64,000 nucleotides of DNA from Arthrobacter sp. StoSoilA2 (lineage in GTDB: Bacteria > Actinomycetota > Actinomycetes > Actinomycetales > Micrococcaceae): the NCBI RefSeq assembly GCF_019977195.1, contig NZ_AP024643.1, forward strand, positions 4,092,001 to 4,156,000, given 5' to 3'. The notes beneath the pieces are model-generated. The model did no database searches and was not told the DNA's origin. It was given only the letters and a program-made list of their open reading frames with translations. The position numbers and the translations under genes are program-made. How positions within the stretch are numbered: position 1 is the stretch's first letter; the number at the start of each line of letters is the position of its first letter. Of this stretch, positions 33,700 to 42,036 are shown piece by piece.

Positions 33700-34536
33700 T
33701 TGGCTTACATCACCGTCGGAAACGAAAACAGCACCGGGATCGAGCTTTATTACGAGGACCATGGGACGGGCCAGCCAGTGGTCCTTATCCACGGCTACCC
33801 GCTGGATGGTTCATCGTGGGAGAAGCAAACTGCTGCCCTGCTGGATGCCGGCTACCGCGTTATCACCTATGACCGCCGGGGTTTCGGTAAGTCGAGCAAG
33901 CCCACGGTGGGCTACGACTATGACACCTTTGCCGCGGACCTGAAGACCCTCCTGGAAACCCTGGACCTGAACGATGCCGTGTTGGTTGGTTTCTCCATGG
34001 GCACCGGCGAGGTTGCACGCTACATCAGCACCTATGGCTCCGCCCGGGTGGCAAAGGCTGTATTCCTCGCATCGTTGGAACCATTCCTCCTGAAGACCGA
34101 TGACAACCCGGACGGTGTTCCCCAGGATGTCTTCGATGGCCTGTCCCAGGCCGTGAAGGCCGACCGGTACGCCTTCTTCACCGACTTCTTCAAGGACTTC
34201 TACAACAGCGATGCCTTCCTGGGGACAGAGCGGCTCAGCCAGGAATCCGTGGACGCCAGCTGGAACCTTGCCAGCCAGTCGGGCGCCTTTGCTTCCGTAG
34301 CCGCCCAGCCCACGTGGCTGACTGACTTCCGGGCGGACATCCCCAAGATCGATGTTCCAGCGCTGATCGTCCACGGCACCGCGGACAACATCCTTCCCAT
34401 CGACGTCACCGGGCGGCGCTTCAAGAAGGCACTGCCCAGCGCCGATTACCAGGAGATCGAGGGTGCTCCCCACGGTCTGTTGTGGACGCACGGCGCCGAG
34501 ATCAACGAGGCCTTGCTGGCGTTCCTGAAGAAGTAG
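33700..34536 (+). CDS. Alpha/beta-hydrolase (non-haem chloroperoxidase-like)
   Basis: A 278-residue hydrolase close to cofactor-free haloperoxidases/esterases: LIHGYPLDGSSWE, YDRRGFGKSSKP, nucleophile in GFSMGTGEVARY near residue 99, aspartate in IVHGTADNILP and histidine in GAPHGLLWTH. TTG 33700 follows AAGGGA at eight bases and is the best start. It is divergent from the AvrD-like operon across about 180 bases and ends just before the convergent CYTH-CHAD gene. In vivo it is likely an esterase, lactonase or C-C hydrolase; peroxidase activity in this group is usually incidental. A lactone product of the AvrD-like pathway would be one candidate substrate. Confidence 0.85.
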   Translation: MAYITVGNENSTGIELYYEDHGTGQPVVLIHGYPLDGSSWEKQTAALLDAGYRVITYDRRGFGKSSKPTVGYDYDTFAADLKTLLETLDLNDAVLVGFSMGTGEVARYISTYGSARVAKAVFLASLEPFLLKTDDNPDGVPQDVFDGLSQAVKADRYAFFTDFFKDFYNSDAFLGTERLSQESVDASWNLASQSGAFASVAAQPTWLTDFRADIPKIDVPALIVHGTADNILPIDVTGRRFKKALPSADYQEIEGAPHGLLWTHGAEINEALLAFLKK

Positions 34537-34542
34537 CAACTC

Positions 34543-36072
34543 CTACTTTTTGAGGCGGAGCTTCCTGGCTTTCCTGCCGCTATGCAGGTACTCCTGCTGC
34601 GCGGCATCGGCCTTTGCGCGTTCTGCGGCATGGAGCAGACCGTAGGTGAAAGCGCTGTTACTGGCACCGGAGGCAGACCCCAGCTTCAAAAGCTCGGCAC
34701 GGGCCATGGCGCTGTCCTGGTGTTCACCCAAAATGGTCTGGACATCATGGGCAGCTTCCGCGAGCTTTGCGGCGCGCTTCCCGTGGACACTTTCAGCGGT
34801 GGCCGCGGCAAAGCGCAGCTTCTTGGCAGTCTTGCGGACGTTGTGAAACGCAGAGTCACGTGAGGGCCCGACGGCGGCACCCACCGCTGCGTCGTGGCGT
34901 TTGGCGAGGCGTTTGCCCGCTTTGTTAACGAGCTTGGCTGTGATCTTGCGTGCCGGCCCGGTTCCTTGCCGCGCAATTGCGGGAGAGTCCAGGAACGCTT
35001 CGAGCCCATCCAGGAGCCGGAAATAGCGGGGACTGTTGAGCCGGGTCCTGATTGCTGCCATCGCCGTGTCCCTCCGAACGTTCATCCGTTCATCCAGTTC
35101 AGCGTGGAGAGGACCCAAGACCATCTTCATTGGCAGTTCCTCCACATCCTTTCGGAGCCGCTCATGAAGGACCTCTACATCCCGGTAGCGTCCAAGAGTC
35201 CGAGCCAACGATTTCAGCTCAAGCTCAAGTTCCTGAACCGGGGAACCCTTGAAAAGCTTGCGGTAACTGTGGAGCACCGAACGGATCCGGCGGGTCAGTG
35301 AGCGCATCTTATGGACGGAATCGTCACGGTTCATCCGCACATGCGCGTCCTGCAGGAGCAACTTTGCCACTTGGGCGTCGAGGTAGTTCAGGACAGGCAC
35401 CACGGCCGGTCCCTTGCCGCTGGGGACCTCGCGGCCGGACCCCTTTGCACGCGGCCAGGAATCTCCCAGGGCTGTTGCCAGTTTGGACGTGCGTTCGCTG
35501 GGGCTTGCCCCGGCGCCAGTGAGCTGGCTTGCCACGGCATCCAAAATGTCGTCGCCGTTGTCCGCGGGCACGCTGCCGTTGAGTTCCACTTCCCATTCGC
35601 GCCATTGTTGTTCATGGGCATTCCCCAGCGACACACGTGCCCGCACGTGGTCATCCACGAACTCCGCAACCCGGCCGCCGTCGTCCTTGTAGAGGGGGTA
35701 GTTGGTGCGTTCGGTGTTGAGTGTGGCGATTGCCATGACTGCGTGTCCGCGCGTGTAGGCAAGGATCCGATCCATGAGTTCGACTGGCACGGTATCGGCC
35801 TGGCCCAACGGTGCATGGATTTCGGTGCGACGTCCGGGGCTGTGGGGAAGCTTGAGGTGCCAACCGGCGTCGGGGCCTCCTGTCCTGCGCCGCAACGTGA
35901 TTCCACGGGCCGCAAGCGCGAGGTCATTCGTGTCGAAATAGACCGCCTCCAGGCTATGGGTGACTGGCTCTCCCACGCGGGCAACGCCGTCGATCCTGTC
36001 AAGCGTGGGAAGCGGCGTGGAAGGATCGACGTCGAACTTCCGCTCTGCCTCTACGTTGCTGGACGTAGCCAT
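34543..36072 (-). CDS. CYTH and CHAD domain protein
   Basis: A 509-residue two-domain protein. Residues about 5-200 are a CYTH triphosphate tunnel domain with the EAERKF (E-x-E-x-K) start and alternating charged strands. Residues about 215-495 are a CHAD domain of helices rich in conserved histidine and arginine (MRSLTRRIRSVLHSYRK, then FHNVRKTAKKLRFAAA), which binds inorganic polyphosphate. Such fusions are thought to act as triphosphatases located on polyphosphate granules. ATG 36072 has GGAG five bases upstream. The gene stands alone between convergent and tandem unrelated genes. Confidence 0.9.
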   Translation of the reverse strand: MATSSNVEAERKFDVDPSTPLPTLDRIDGVARVGEPVTHSLEAVYFDTNDLALAARGITLRRRTGGPDAGWHLKLPHSPGRRTEIHAPLGQADTVPVELMDRILAYTRGHAVMAIATLNTERTNYPLYKDDGGRVAEFVDDHVRARVSLGNAHEQQWREWEVELNGSVPADNGDDILDAVASQLTGAGASPSERTSKLATALGDSWPRAKGSGREVPSGKGPAVVPVLNYLDAQVAKLLLQDAHVRMNRDDSVHKMRSLTRRIRSVLHSYRKLFKGSPVQELELELKSLARTLGRYRDVEVLHERLRKDVEELPMKMVLGPLHAELDERMNVRRDTAMAAIRTRLNSPRYFRLLDGLEAFLDSPAIARQGTGPARKITAKLVNKAGKRLAKRHDAAVGAAVGPSRDSAFHNVRKTAKKLRFAAATAESVHGKRAAKLAEAAHDVQTILGEHQDSAMARAELLKLGSASGASNSAFTYGLLHAAERAKADAAQQEYLHSGRKARKLRLKK

Positions 36073-36167
36073 CACTTCTCCTCACTGGAGCCTGCTCTTC
36101 GTAGCACCCATGGAGGCCGGCCCGTTCGCTGGCCGACCTCCACCGGTATGGGGCTTACACGAACCCT

Positions 36168-36653
36168 TTAAACCAATGCTCCTCCGCCTTCGTCCACATC
36201 ACCACCGGATACTGTGCCACGCCAGGCTCCGGTCTCATGGCCTTGGGCCTCGATGAACTTCTTGAACTTGTCCAGGTCCGCGCCCACGCGCAAACTGTCG
36301 GCTCCCACTGCCGAGCCGGCCTTTTCCGCGAGGGTGTCCGGCTCCCATTCGATCTCTACATTGACGCGTGTGTGCCCCGCGTCCAACGGTTCAAACGTCA
36401 CGGTTCCCGCATTGCGCGGGCCGTCCACGCTCGCCCAGCTGACCAATGCATCAGGCACCTGCTCGATGATCTGGGCGTTGTATTCGCGCTTCACGCCGCC
36501 CACGTTCGTTGCGAAGTGGAGGGCTGTGTCGTCGATCTGCTGCACGGACTCCACGCCATTCATGAACTCAGGAAAAGTCTCGAACTGCGTCCACTGGTTG
36601 TAGGCAACGGACACGGGTACATCTACTTCAACTGACTTATTGACGGTAGCCAT
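36168..36653 (-). CDS. SRPBCC (cyclase/dehydrase-like) protein
   Basis: A 161-residue START-like protein with VPVSVAYNQWTQFETFPEFMNGVESV, a paired-strand middle and the C-terminal LDKFKKFIEAQ helix. It is a paralogue of the domain at 12684-13445 but lacks the long disordered tail. The first strands and the helix agree closely, so both probably bind a similar hydrophobic ligand or coenzyme Q/menaquinone-like molecule. It is not coupled to other genes; the last residues are acidic and flexible. Confidence 0.85.
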   Translation of the reverse strand: MATVNKSVEVDVPVSVAYNQWTQFETFPEFMNGVESVQQIDDTALHFATNVGGVKREYNAQIIEQVPDALVSWASVDGPRNAGTVTFEPLDAGHTRVNVEIEWEPDTLAEKAGSAVGADSLRVGADLDKFKKFIEAQGHETGAWRGTVSGGDVDEGGGALV

Positions 36654-36811
36654 AAGGTGTCGCTCCTTCGATGTGTCTTCTTGTAGTGCGTTGTATGTAC
36701 TGCGCTCTAAAGTGCCGGACTCTTTTGAGCCGGGCAGTGCCGGCGGCGCGCCAGCCGGCTGGCTGCATAACCGGTGGCGCGCCTGTCTTATGGGCGCGCC
36801 GGGGTTACGGC

Positions 36812-37183
36812 CTAACCTGCGTCGAAGTTCTCTTCGTCGTCGTCCTTGGGTGACTGGTCCCGGGGCAGATCATTGCCGCTGCCATCGGCCAGGGAGTCTG
36901 TAGGCTGGTCCAGATTCTGCTCGGCCTGGGACTGTTCGTCGATGCCACCGAAGCGGCCTGCACCAGGTTCGCCTGCGCTGTCCGAGTCCTCAGGATCCAA
37001 ATGGCTGAGGTTTGGTGCGCCGGTTGCGTGTGTTTCGCCATCAGGGCTGTCCTCGCTCAGGCCGGCTTCGCTGAGGTCCTCTTCCACGCGGGGCTGCGCC
37101 TGCGATCCGCCCGCTTCCTGCTCTGCTGTGGGGGTGCCGTAGCCTCCCGCTTCCTCTTCAGGCGTGGCGTTCTGCTTGTCCAT
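36812..37183 (-). CDS. Acidic, disordered small protein
   Basis: A 123-residue protein of strong negative charge with many Gln, Glu, Asp, Gly and Pro residues, beginning MDKQNATPEEEAGG and ending in a cluster of aspartate and glutamate (KDDDEENFDAG). No folded domain is visible. ATG 37183 has AAAGGA eight bases upstream. Similar low-complexity acidic proteins are common near SRPBCC and PRC-barrel stress genes in Arthrobacter; a role in desiccation or salt tolerance is possible but not shown. Confidence 0.65.
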   Translation of the reverse strand: MDKQNATPEEEAGGYGTPTAEQEAGGSQAQPRVEEDLSEAGLSEDSPDGETHATGAPNLSHLDPEDSDSAGEPGAGRFGGIDEQSQAEQNLDQPTDSLADGSGNDLPRDQSPKDDDEENFDAG

Positions 37184-37309
37184 GTGACCTGTCCTTTCCG
37201 TGCGGTGGAACGTGTTAATGGAACACTTCGAACCTATAAGGACGGTTGGCGACGTGTCCATGCTTTGAAGAAATTAGTCAGCAAACTTAGCAATTTCATG
37301 CTTGAGGCG

Positions 37310-37645
37310 CTATCGTGGCAGCCCCGATTCATAAGCCACGAAGTCCGGACGAAGCACCACCTCCCGTGAACCCATCATCGCGACGTCCTCCCACAGCACC
37401 AGAAACGATCCCCGATGCCACCAACGCAGGAGCTGCGCCACTGGCCACGGCTGCGTCATACCTTGCCGTTCATACCCAAGGAAAGACGACGCCGTCCGTG
37501 GACTCACAATGATGCCCACCACGCGGGTTTGGCTCAGGAGCTGGGTAGGCGCCGAATCCAGGGCGAAGCGGACGTCTGAAACCTCTCCCAGCCGGTCACC
37601 ACTGCTATCCACCACCTCGCTGCCCAGCATGTCAGTCAGGATCAT
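37310..37645 (-). CDS. PRC-barrel-like protein, second of two
   Basis: A 111-residue protein whose first 40 residues (LGSEVVDSSGDRLGEVSDVRF) are a PRC-barrel motif, with the remainder forming further strands. Its ATG lies 14 bases inside the preceding PRC-barrel-like gene in another frame, so the two are coupled. Together they resemble the halves of a longer PRC-barrel/MgtE-N protein that is often next to NRAMP-like carriers in actinobacteria. A regulatory role for the carrier is likely. Confidence 0.7.
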   Translation of the reverse strand: MILTDMLGSEVVDSSGDRLGEVSDVRFALDSAPTQLLSQTRVVGIIVSPRTASSFLGYERQGMTQPWPVAQLLRWWHRGSFLVLWEDVAMMGSREVVLRPDFVAYESGLPR

Positions 37646-38060
37646 GGCTACCTCCCGGGATCCGCCCGATCACATGGGTCCGAAGCCACCGCTCCACCCA
37701 CGAGGCGTCGAGTGAGTCCGAACGCACCCCAACCGAGATGACGGTGTCGACGCCGGACACGACGTCCCATGGAATGCGGATCAACCTGTTCGACGGCGGC
37801 CTGCCGCCGAAGATCCGCGTGCCCAGTACCGGACCTGTCAGCAATGCCGTAATGCTCGGCGGTGCAGCACCTTCGGGAATGGGCTCGTCAGGTGCGGGAC
37901 CACTCAACTCGAGGTCGTCGACCGTGGTGACGGGTACGCCGTCGACGTCCAACACCTGCCGGTCCAGCAAGTGCAGTTGCGCGTCCAGGACCAACCCTGC
38001 CGGACGCGGCGCAGGCCTGATTTCATTCGGCTGGATCTTCCTGCGTTTGGCGGTACTCAT
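37632..38060 (-). CDS. PRC-barrel-like protein, first of two
   Basis: A 142-residue protein with a PRC-like start (LVLDAQLHLLDRQVLDVDGVPVTTVDDLEL) and a middle Pro-rich loop, followed by an IPWDVVSGVD strand pattern typical of the second half of such domains. It overlaps the NRAMP-like carrier stop by four bases (ATGA) and the next PRC-like gene by 14 bases. Given the carrier, it may sense metal or bind the cytoplasmic face. The family assignment is tentative. Confidence 0.62.
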   Translation of the reverse strand: MSTAKRRKIQPNEIRPAPRPAGLVLDAQLHLLDRQVLDVDGVPVTTVDDLELSGPAPDEPIPEGAAPPSITALLTGPVLGTRIFGGRPPSNRLIRIPWDVVSGVDTVISVGVRSDSLDASWVERWLRTHVIGRIPGGSHDPD

Positions 38061-39286
38061 GCGCCTGCTCCGGTAATGATCATGAGTGGAATGGCGGCCA
38101 ATGACGCGGCCAGGATGATCACCAAATAGACCAACCCGGCGATGTTCACGGCCCTGTTGTTGACGTGCTCGCCCATGTATTGGGGATCGTTCGCGACAAT
38201 CAGGATCGGTAAATAGGTGAGAGGCAGCGCGATCGCGGAGAACACCACGGAGTATTCAGTGACCAGGATGGGGTCTACGCCAGTGGCGAGGACAGCGGCA
38301 CCCGCCAGAAGGACCACGATCATGGACATATGGAACCTGGCAGCCTGCGCCGGGCGCCGGAACTTTCCCCATGACCATCCAAAGAACTGCGCCAACGTGT
38401 AGCCGCTGGACAGCGTAGTCTCCAGCGCCGCACCGAATGTGGCGGCCACAAGGCCCACAATCAGCACGGCCAAGGCAAGTTGGCCTCCGGCCAGGGCAAC
38501 GGGCAAAGCCACTTGCGAAAGCGTGGTGACGCTGATTCCCGCAGGCAGGAGAACGACGGCGGCGCACGCGGCGATTGCCACGGAAAGGAACCCGCCCAGC
38601 GGGAACCCGAGCAGAACGTTCATTCGGGCCTGGAGCAGATCCTTGACCTTCCACCGTTCCTCCACGGCGCCCGAGGAGAAGAAGAAGACCTCGTAGGGGG
38701 TCATGGCAGCTCCGAAGAGAGCGATGGCAAAGTACCAATACACGCCAGCGCCTTCCTCCTGAGGCACCGACGGCGTGAACGCTTGGGTGGCCAGGACCCC
38801 CCAATCGGGCTTGAGCAGGAAAAGCGCCACTGCAAAGACCACCAAGGAGAGTCCCAGGAGACCAGTGACGTTCTCCATGATTTTGAACTTCACGCGCCAA
38901 ATCACCAGCCAGACGGCCAGCAGCGCGACAGGGACCCAGAGCAGGTAGGCCACGCCGCTGGCCAACTGCAGGGCCAAAGCGATGCCGCCGATCTCGGCGG
39001 TGACCGTCATCAGGTTGATCAGGAAGGAAGCGCCAAGGTTGGCCAGTCCGGCGCGCGGTCCCATGCGTTCGCGAATCACCTCGAACGTAGCGCGGCCGGA
39101 TACGGCTGCCACCCGTCCTGACATGTTGGCAAAAAGGCAGATTCCGACGACGCCGACCACCACCACCCACGCCAGGGAAAGTCCAAAGCGGGAGCCTACT
39201 ACGGCGTTGGTCACCAAATCCCCGATGTCAACGAAGCCCCCGATTGCCGTCAGGATGCCCAGTGCAACGCCGAGGAGCCGCTTCAC
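38057..39286 (-). CDS. NRAMP-related divalent metal transporter
   Basis: A 409-residue carrier with about eleven helices in the NRAMP (LeuT-like) arrangement. The helix-1 metal motif DPGN is replaced by DIGD (GGFVDIGDLVTNAVVG), and the helix-6 MPH motif by TPY (GAAMTPYEVFFFSS). The methionine that selects Mn/Fe over Mg/Ca is thus missing, as in the NRMT branch that carries magnesium. GTG 39286 overlaps the lipoprotein stop (GTGA), and the PRC-barrel gene follows with an ATGA overlap. Substrate inferred as Mg or another hard divalent ion. Confidence 0.8.
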   Translation of the reverse strand: MKRLLGVALGILTAIGGFVDIGDLVTNAVVGSRFGLSLAWVVVVGVVGICLFANMSGRVAAVSGRATFEVIRERMGPRAGLANLGASFLINLMTVTAEIGGIALALQLASGVAYLLWVPVALLAVWLVIWRVKFKIMENVTGLLGLSLVVFAVALFLLKPDWGVLATQAFTPSVPQEEGAGVYWYFAIALFGAAMTPYEVFFFSSGAVEERWKVKDLLQARMNVLLGFPLGGFLSVAIAACAAVVLLPAGISVTTLSQVALPVALAGGQLALAVLIVGLVAATFGAALETTLSSGYTLAQFFGWSWGKFRRPAQAARFHMSMIVVLLAGAAVLATGVDPILVTEYSVVFSAIALPLTYLPILIVANDPQYMGEHVNNRAVNIAGLVYLVIILAASLAAIPLMIITGAGA

Positions 39287-39798
39287 TGGATGCCGGCCTT
39301 GGTCATGAGGGCTTTGAGCTGGTCCGTTGCACTGCGCAGTTCGGCCAGGACTTGGGGCAGGCCATTCTCGCCTGAACCCGATTGCCCCTGTTCGGGGCCG
39401 CTGGGTTGCGGGCCACTGGGTTGCGGGCTACCGGCAGGAGCCGTCAACGCGTCGCGTGCATGCAGCAAGGCGCGCGAGACTGTGGCGAAGGATGCCAACA
39501 TGTCATCACGGAGCGACTTTTCCTCCTCCGTGGGAGCGGTGAAACCTTCAACTTCATCGGTTGCGGACTCGACCTCGCCCAACATGTCATCCGCAGCAGT
39601 AGAGCCGGCAGCCGCCGTCGTGCTGTTCTTGATCCTGATTTCCACCGCCAGGGTAGTGGCCTGGACGGCAGAGAAGACGTCCTTGGCTGGTCCCTTAAGC
39701 GCCTCCGGGGAAGGACGTTGTGAGCATGCCGTCAACGCTCCGGCGAGTACCGCCAGAGCCAGAAGAATCGTCGTCAGGCGCTTGCCGTACCGGCTCAC
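39283..39798 (-). CDS. Lipoprotein with helical acidic domain
   Basis: A 171-residue lipoprotein: basic start, hydrophobic helix LTTILLALAVLAGAL and lipobox LTAC near residue 25. The mature part is helical and acidic, with a Pro/Ser/Gly linker (repeated PSGPQ) near residues 125-145 and a C-terminal helix. GTG 39798 is chosen because it overlaps the TGA of the upstream gene. It is coupled to the NRAMP-like carrier and may be an accessory extracytoplasmic subunit. Confidence 0.75.
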   Translation of the reverse strand: MSRYGKRLTTILLALAVLAGALTACSQRPSPEALKGPAKDVFSAVQATTLAVEIRIKNSTTAAAGSTAADDMLGEVESATDEVEGFTAPTEEEKSLRDDMLASFATVSRALLHARDALTAPAGSPQPSGPQPSGPEQGQSGSGENGLPQVLAELRSATDQLKALMTKAGIQ

Positions 39799-39998
39799 GA
39801 TGGCTGCGGAACCTGGCAACCGGCTTGTGGATCCATGCCTGTGTAATTAAGGGGCCCGGCCACAATATTCAGGGCGATGGTCGCAAACTGCGAACACTGC
39901 GCGGGTGGGGCGTTGTAATAGCCGCGTTGGCCGGCCGCTATTGCTCCAATGACGAGCCACACAACTACGAACAGCCCAATAATTGAACCGATTCGCAT
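39795..39998 (-). CDS. Small membrane protein (67 residues)
   Basis: A 67-residue protein with a single N-terminal helix (IIGLFVVVWLVIGAIAAGQRGYY) and an exported tail with two cysteines and the phrase IVAGPLNYTG. I recall this AGQRGY...AGPLNY pattern as a conserved small protein of many actinobacteria. ATG 39998 has GGGGAAG just upstream. It is the first gene of the unit continuing with the lipoprotein and NRAMP-like carrier, and its tail cysteines may form a disulfide outside. Confidence 0.8.
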   Translation of the reverse strand: MRIGSIIGLFVVVWLVIGAIAAGQRGYYNAPPAQCSQFATIALNIVAGPLNYTGMDPQAGCQVPQPS

Positions 39999-40111
39999 TT
40001 CTTCCCCAATCGATAAACGGAATTACTGCCCGGCTATTAGTACTGGCTGGGTGACCAAAGGGCGCGGTCGGGCCCGGGATCCCTTCCCTGGCCGCGACCG
40101 CAAAACCCATG

Positions 40112-40375
40112 TCAATCCGAAGGATTGGTTTCGGTAGTCAAACCGCGATCGTCTGCGGTCCGCTCATCTTTTTCTTCTGCCGGCCCGGGTGGATTCGCTG
40201 ATTCATTTCCCCCGGCATCGGCGGCATCTTCCGAACCTTCCCCGGATGCGTCGCCAACAGGTACCTGATCGCTGGAGTCGGGCGCCCCAAGATCGCGCGG
40301 GATCGGATGACCTGGCGTCGTGATCCCATCGTGCACCTGACTGAAGCCGGCAACTTCGGTTGGATCAGTTGTCAT
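40112..40375 (-). CDS. Acidic small protein
   Basis: An 87-residue acidic, Gly/Pro/Ser-rich protein, probably disordered, with no domain. ATG 40375 overlaps the TGA of the upstream small membrane gene (ATGA), and this coupling is the main support; no separate ribosome site exists. Function unknown. It resembles the acidic protein at 36812-37183 in composition, but not in sequence. Confidence 0.6.
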   Translation of the reverse strand: MTTDPTEVAGFSQVHDGITTPGHPIPRDLGAPDSSDQVPVGDASGEGSEDAADAGGNESANPPGPAEEKDERTADDRGLTTETNPSD

Positions 40376-40530
40376 ACGCGCGACCGGCCCCGGCCGAGAA
40401 CCCAGCCAATGAGCGCCAGGACCAGCAAGATAATTCCTACCCACAGCAGGAAACTCAGGGCCTGGTTAAAACCGCCAACAAGCAGCAGCACGATCGCAAT
40501 GACGCCGGCAATCACCAATAGTGTGTTCAT
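40372..40530 (-). CDS. 52-residue two-helix membrane protein
   Basis: A 52-residue hydrophobic protein: helix 1 about residues 3-20 (TLLVIAGVIAIVLLLVGG), a short loop FNQAL, helix 2 about 26-46 (FLLWVGIILLVLALIGWVLG) and a basic RGRSRV end. ATG 40530 is preceded by GATG with no strong Shine-Dalgarno. The stop overlaps the start of the acidic protein gene, so the two are coupled. This two-helix pattern is typical of small actinobacterial membrane proteins without a known role. Confidence 0.7.
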   Translation of the reverse strand: MNTLLVIAGVIAIVLLLVGGFNQALSFLLWVGIILLVLALIGWVLGRGRSRV

Positions 40531-40760
40531 CTAAGCTACGCATCCCTTCAAACAAATTTGTCCAGTTAGGAAGGCGTCCGCTGGGACTCCAATTGGAGCT
40601 CCACCCCAAAGCAACGGGCACCGAACGGAGAAATGTTCTCTCCTTATTCCGTACTTACCCCAAATGACAACAGTTCAAACAGAACCGCCGCCCTCGAAGC
40701 ACGTGCACAGCATCATGATAGGCGCGCATTGTGTTCCGGCGAAGTATTTCAACAGGAAAC

Positions 40761-41255
40761 TTAGTACCTCTTCGCCGAAAAAGCTCCAAGTGCCTGGCTG
40801 ATCTCCCGCGCAGTACCCGCGGCGGCCTCTCCGTATTCCTGATACTTGGCAGGCACGATCCTGCTTGACGGTCCGGAAATGGAGATTGATCCTGCCGCCA
40901 CACCGCCTGGACCCAACAAGGGAACCCCGATTGAGGTGATTCCCGTACTGAGGCCCTGCTCATTGATGGAGTATCCGCGTGCACGGGTTTCCGCGATCAT
41001 GGCCCGGAGCTGCGCCGGGTCCACCACCGTTTGCGGCGTTAAGGCTTCAAGGGGCGCGGCCAGATAGTCATCCACGATTTCGTCCTCAGCAGCGGACAAA
41101 TAGGCAATTCCGGTGGAGGACGCGTGCATCGGCAAGCGGGATCCCAGCGGCAGGAAAGCCCGCAGGACATGGGGCGTGTCGAGGCGTTCGATGATGAGCA
41201 TGTACCCGGCCCTTTGGGTGAACAGTCCTTGGCTGGGAAGTGATCTATGCCTCAA
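40761..41255 (-). pseudogene. 5'-truncated IclR-family regulator
   Basis: The 164-residue frame matches only the effector-binding half of IclR regulators (YMLIIERLDTPHVLRAFLPLGSRLPMHASSTGIAYLS, then GYSINEQGLSTGITSIGVPL and GSISISGPSSRI). The winged-helix DNA-binding half of about 90 residues that should precede it is missing: the region is occupied by the divergent kinase gene. The only start (TTG 41255) has no ribosome site. It is therefore probably a remnant, although a stand-alone effector domain cannot be excluded. Confidence 0.7.
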
Positions 41256-41309
41256 TCAGGGCACACCACTGGCCTCCCCTCCGTTGGAAGAGAGACGACG
41301 GGAGGCCCC

Positions 41310-41891
41310 ATGCTCATTGTTCTGACAGGAATAGACGGCTCAGGAAAGACGACGGCGGCCCGCGCCTTGGTGGACTCGGCTCGCGCTGAGGGGCACAACG
41401 CGCTGCTGCTTAGCAACCATGCTGCACGCAGACGGATGTCGCTCGTTGCGGAGCGATTTGGGTGGAAGTTGCCGCCACGCGGTGCCGATTTTGTACAGAC
41501 GTGCATCCGCGTGGTCAACGTCCTTGTTTCGCATGCCCGAGCCCTGCGGTTCAACGGCTTGGTGGTCATGGACAGGCACCTGCACTGCCAACTGGCCCTG
41601 CGCCTCGCGGCTGGATTGAGGCGTGGCTGGTTCCTCCCGTGGCTGCAGGAAAAGCTCCCGGCCCCGGACGTGGTAGTCCACTTCGAGGTTGACCCGCGGC
41701 GTGCCCACCAACGGATCATGGCGCGCGGTACCGATCACGAAGAGTTGGCAGACCTGGAAGCGTTCCGAACTGCTTACCGCTCCCTGCCCGAGTTCGACGA
41801 CTTCATGCGGGTTGACGCCAACGGAACGCCGGAGGACACGCTCGCCCAGCTGAACCAGGTGATCGCCGGGAAGGAAACCGTCCGGGTTTGA
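41310..41891 (+). CDS. Thymidylate-kinase-like P-loop kinase
   Basis: A 193-residue P-loop kinase: LTGIDGSGKTTAARAL at residues 5-20, VVMDRHLHCQLALRL near residue 88 (DR-x-H in the DRY/DRH position of dTMP kinases) and a LID-like VDPRRAHQRIMARGTDHEELADLEAF part near 130-155. ATG 41310 follows GGGAGG. It is not the standard tmk of the DNA metabolism locus; such short homologues act on nucleotides or small sugars. A very long hairpin begins at its stop codon and ends its transcript. Confidence 0.8.
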   Translation: MLIVLTGIDGSGKTTAARALVDSARAEGHNALLLSNHAARRRMSLVAERFGWKLPPRGADFVQTCIRVVNVLVSHARALRFNGLVVMDRHLHCQLALRLAAGLRRGWFLPWLQEKLPAPDVVVHFEVDPRRAHQRIMARGTDHEELADLEAFRTAYRSLPEFDDFMRVDANGTPEDTLAQLNQVIAGKETVRV

Positions 41892-41960
41892 ACCCAACTG
41901 AGTCGCAGATAACGCCGTTTTGAGGGCTGAAAACGGCGTTATCTGCTACTCAGTTGGGTT
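41891..41960. terminator. Very long intergenic hairpin
   Basis: Arms of 31 bases pair with a single mismatch around the loop GAGGGCTG; the outer part is AACCCAACTGAGT and the inner part CAGATAACGCCGTTTT. It starts on the last base of the kinase gene. The length and near-perfect symmetry exceed a normal terminator, and it may be one copy of a dispersed palindromic repeat family in this genus. Confidence 0.7.
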
Positions 41961-41974
41961 CCGTTTGAAGGGAT

Positions 41975-41997
41975 ATTGATAGGCATAAACTATCAAT
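41975..41997. promoter_or_regulatory. LysR-type operator before the regulator gene
   Basis: ATTGATAG and CTATCAAT form perfect 8-bp arms with a 7-base spacer. It lies 40-62 bases before the LysR start. The related CTGATAGG/CCTATCAG repeat at 42930-42950 precedes the tartrate dehydrogenase gene, suggesting both are bound by the same LysR protein. Confidence 0.6.
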
Positions 41998-42036
41998 GCC
42001 CTGAAACCTTCGCCTACGCCCAAAGGACCCCACACC

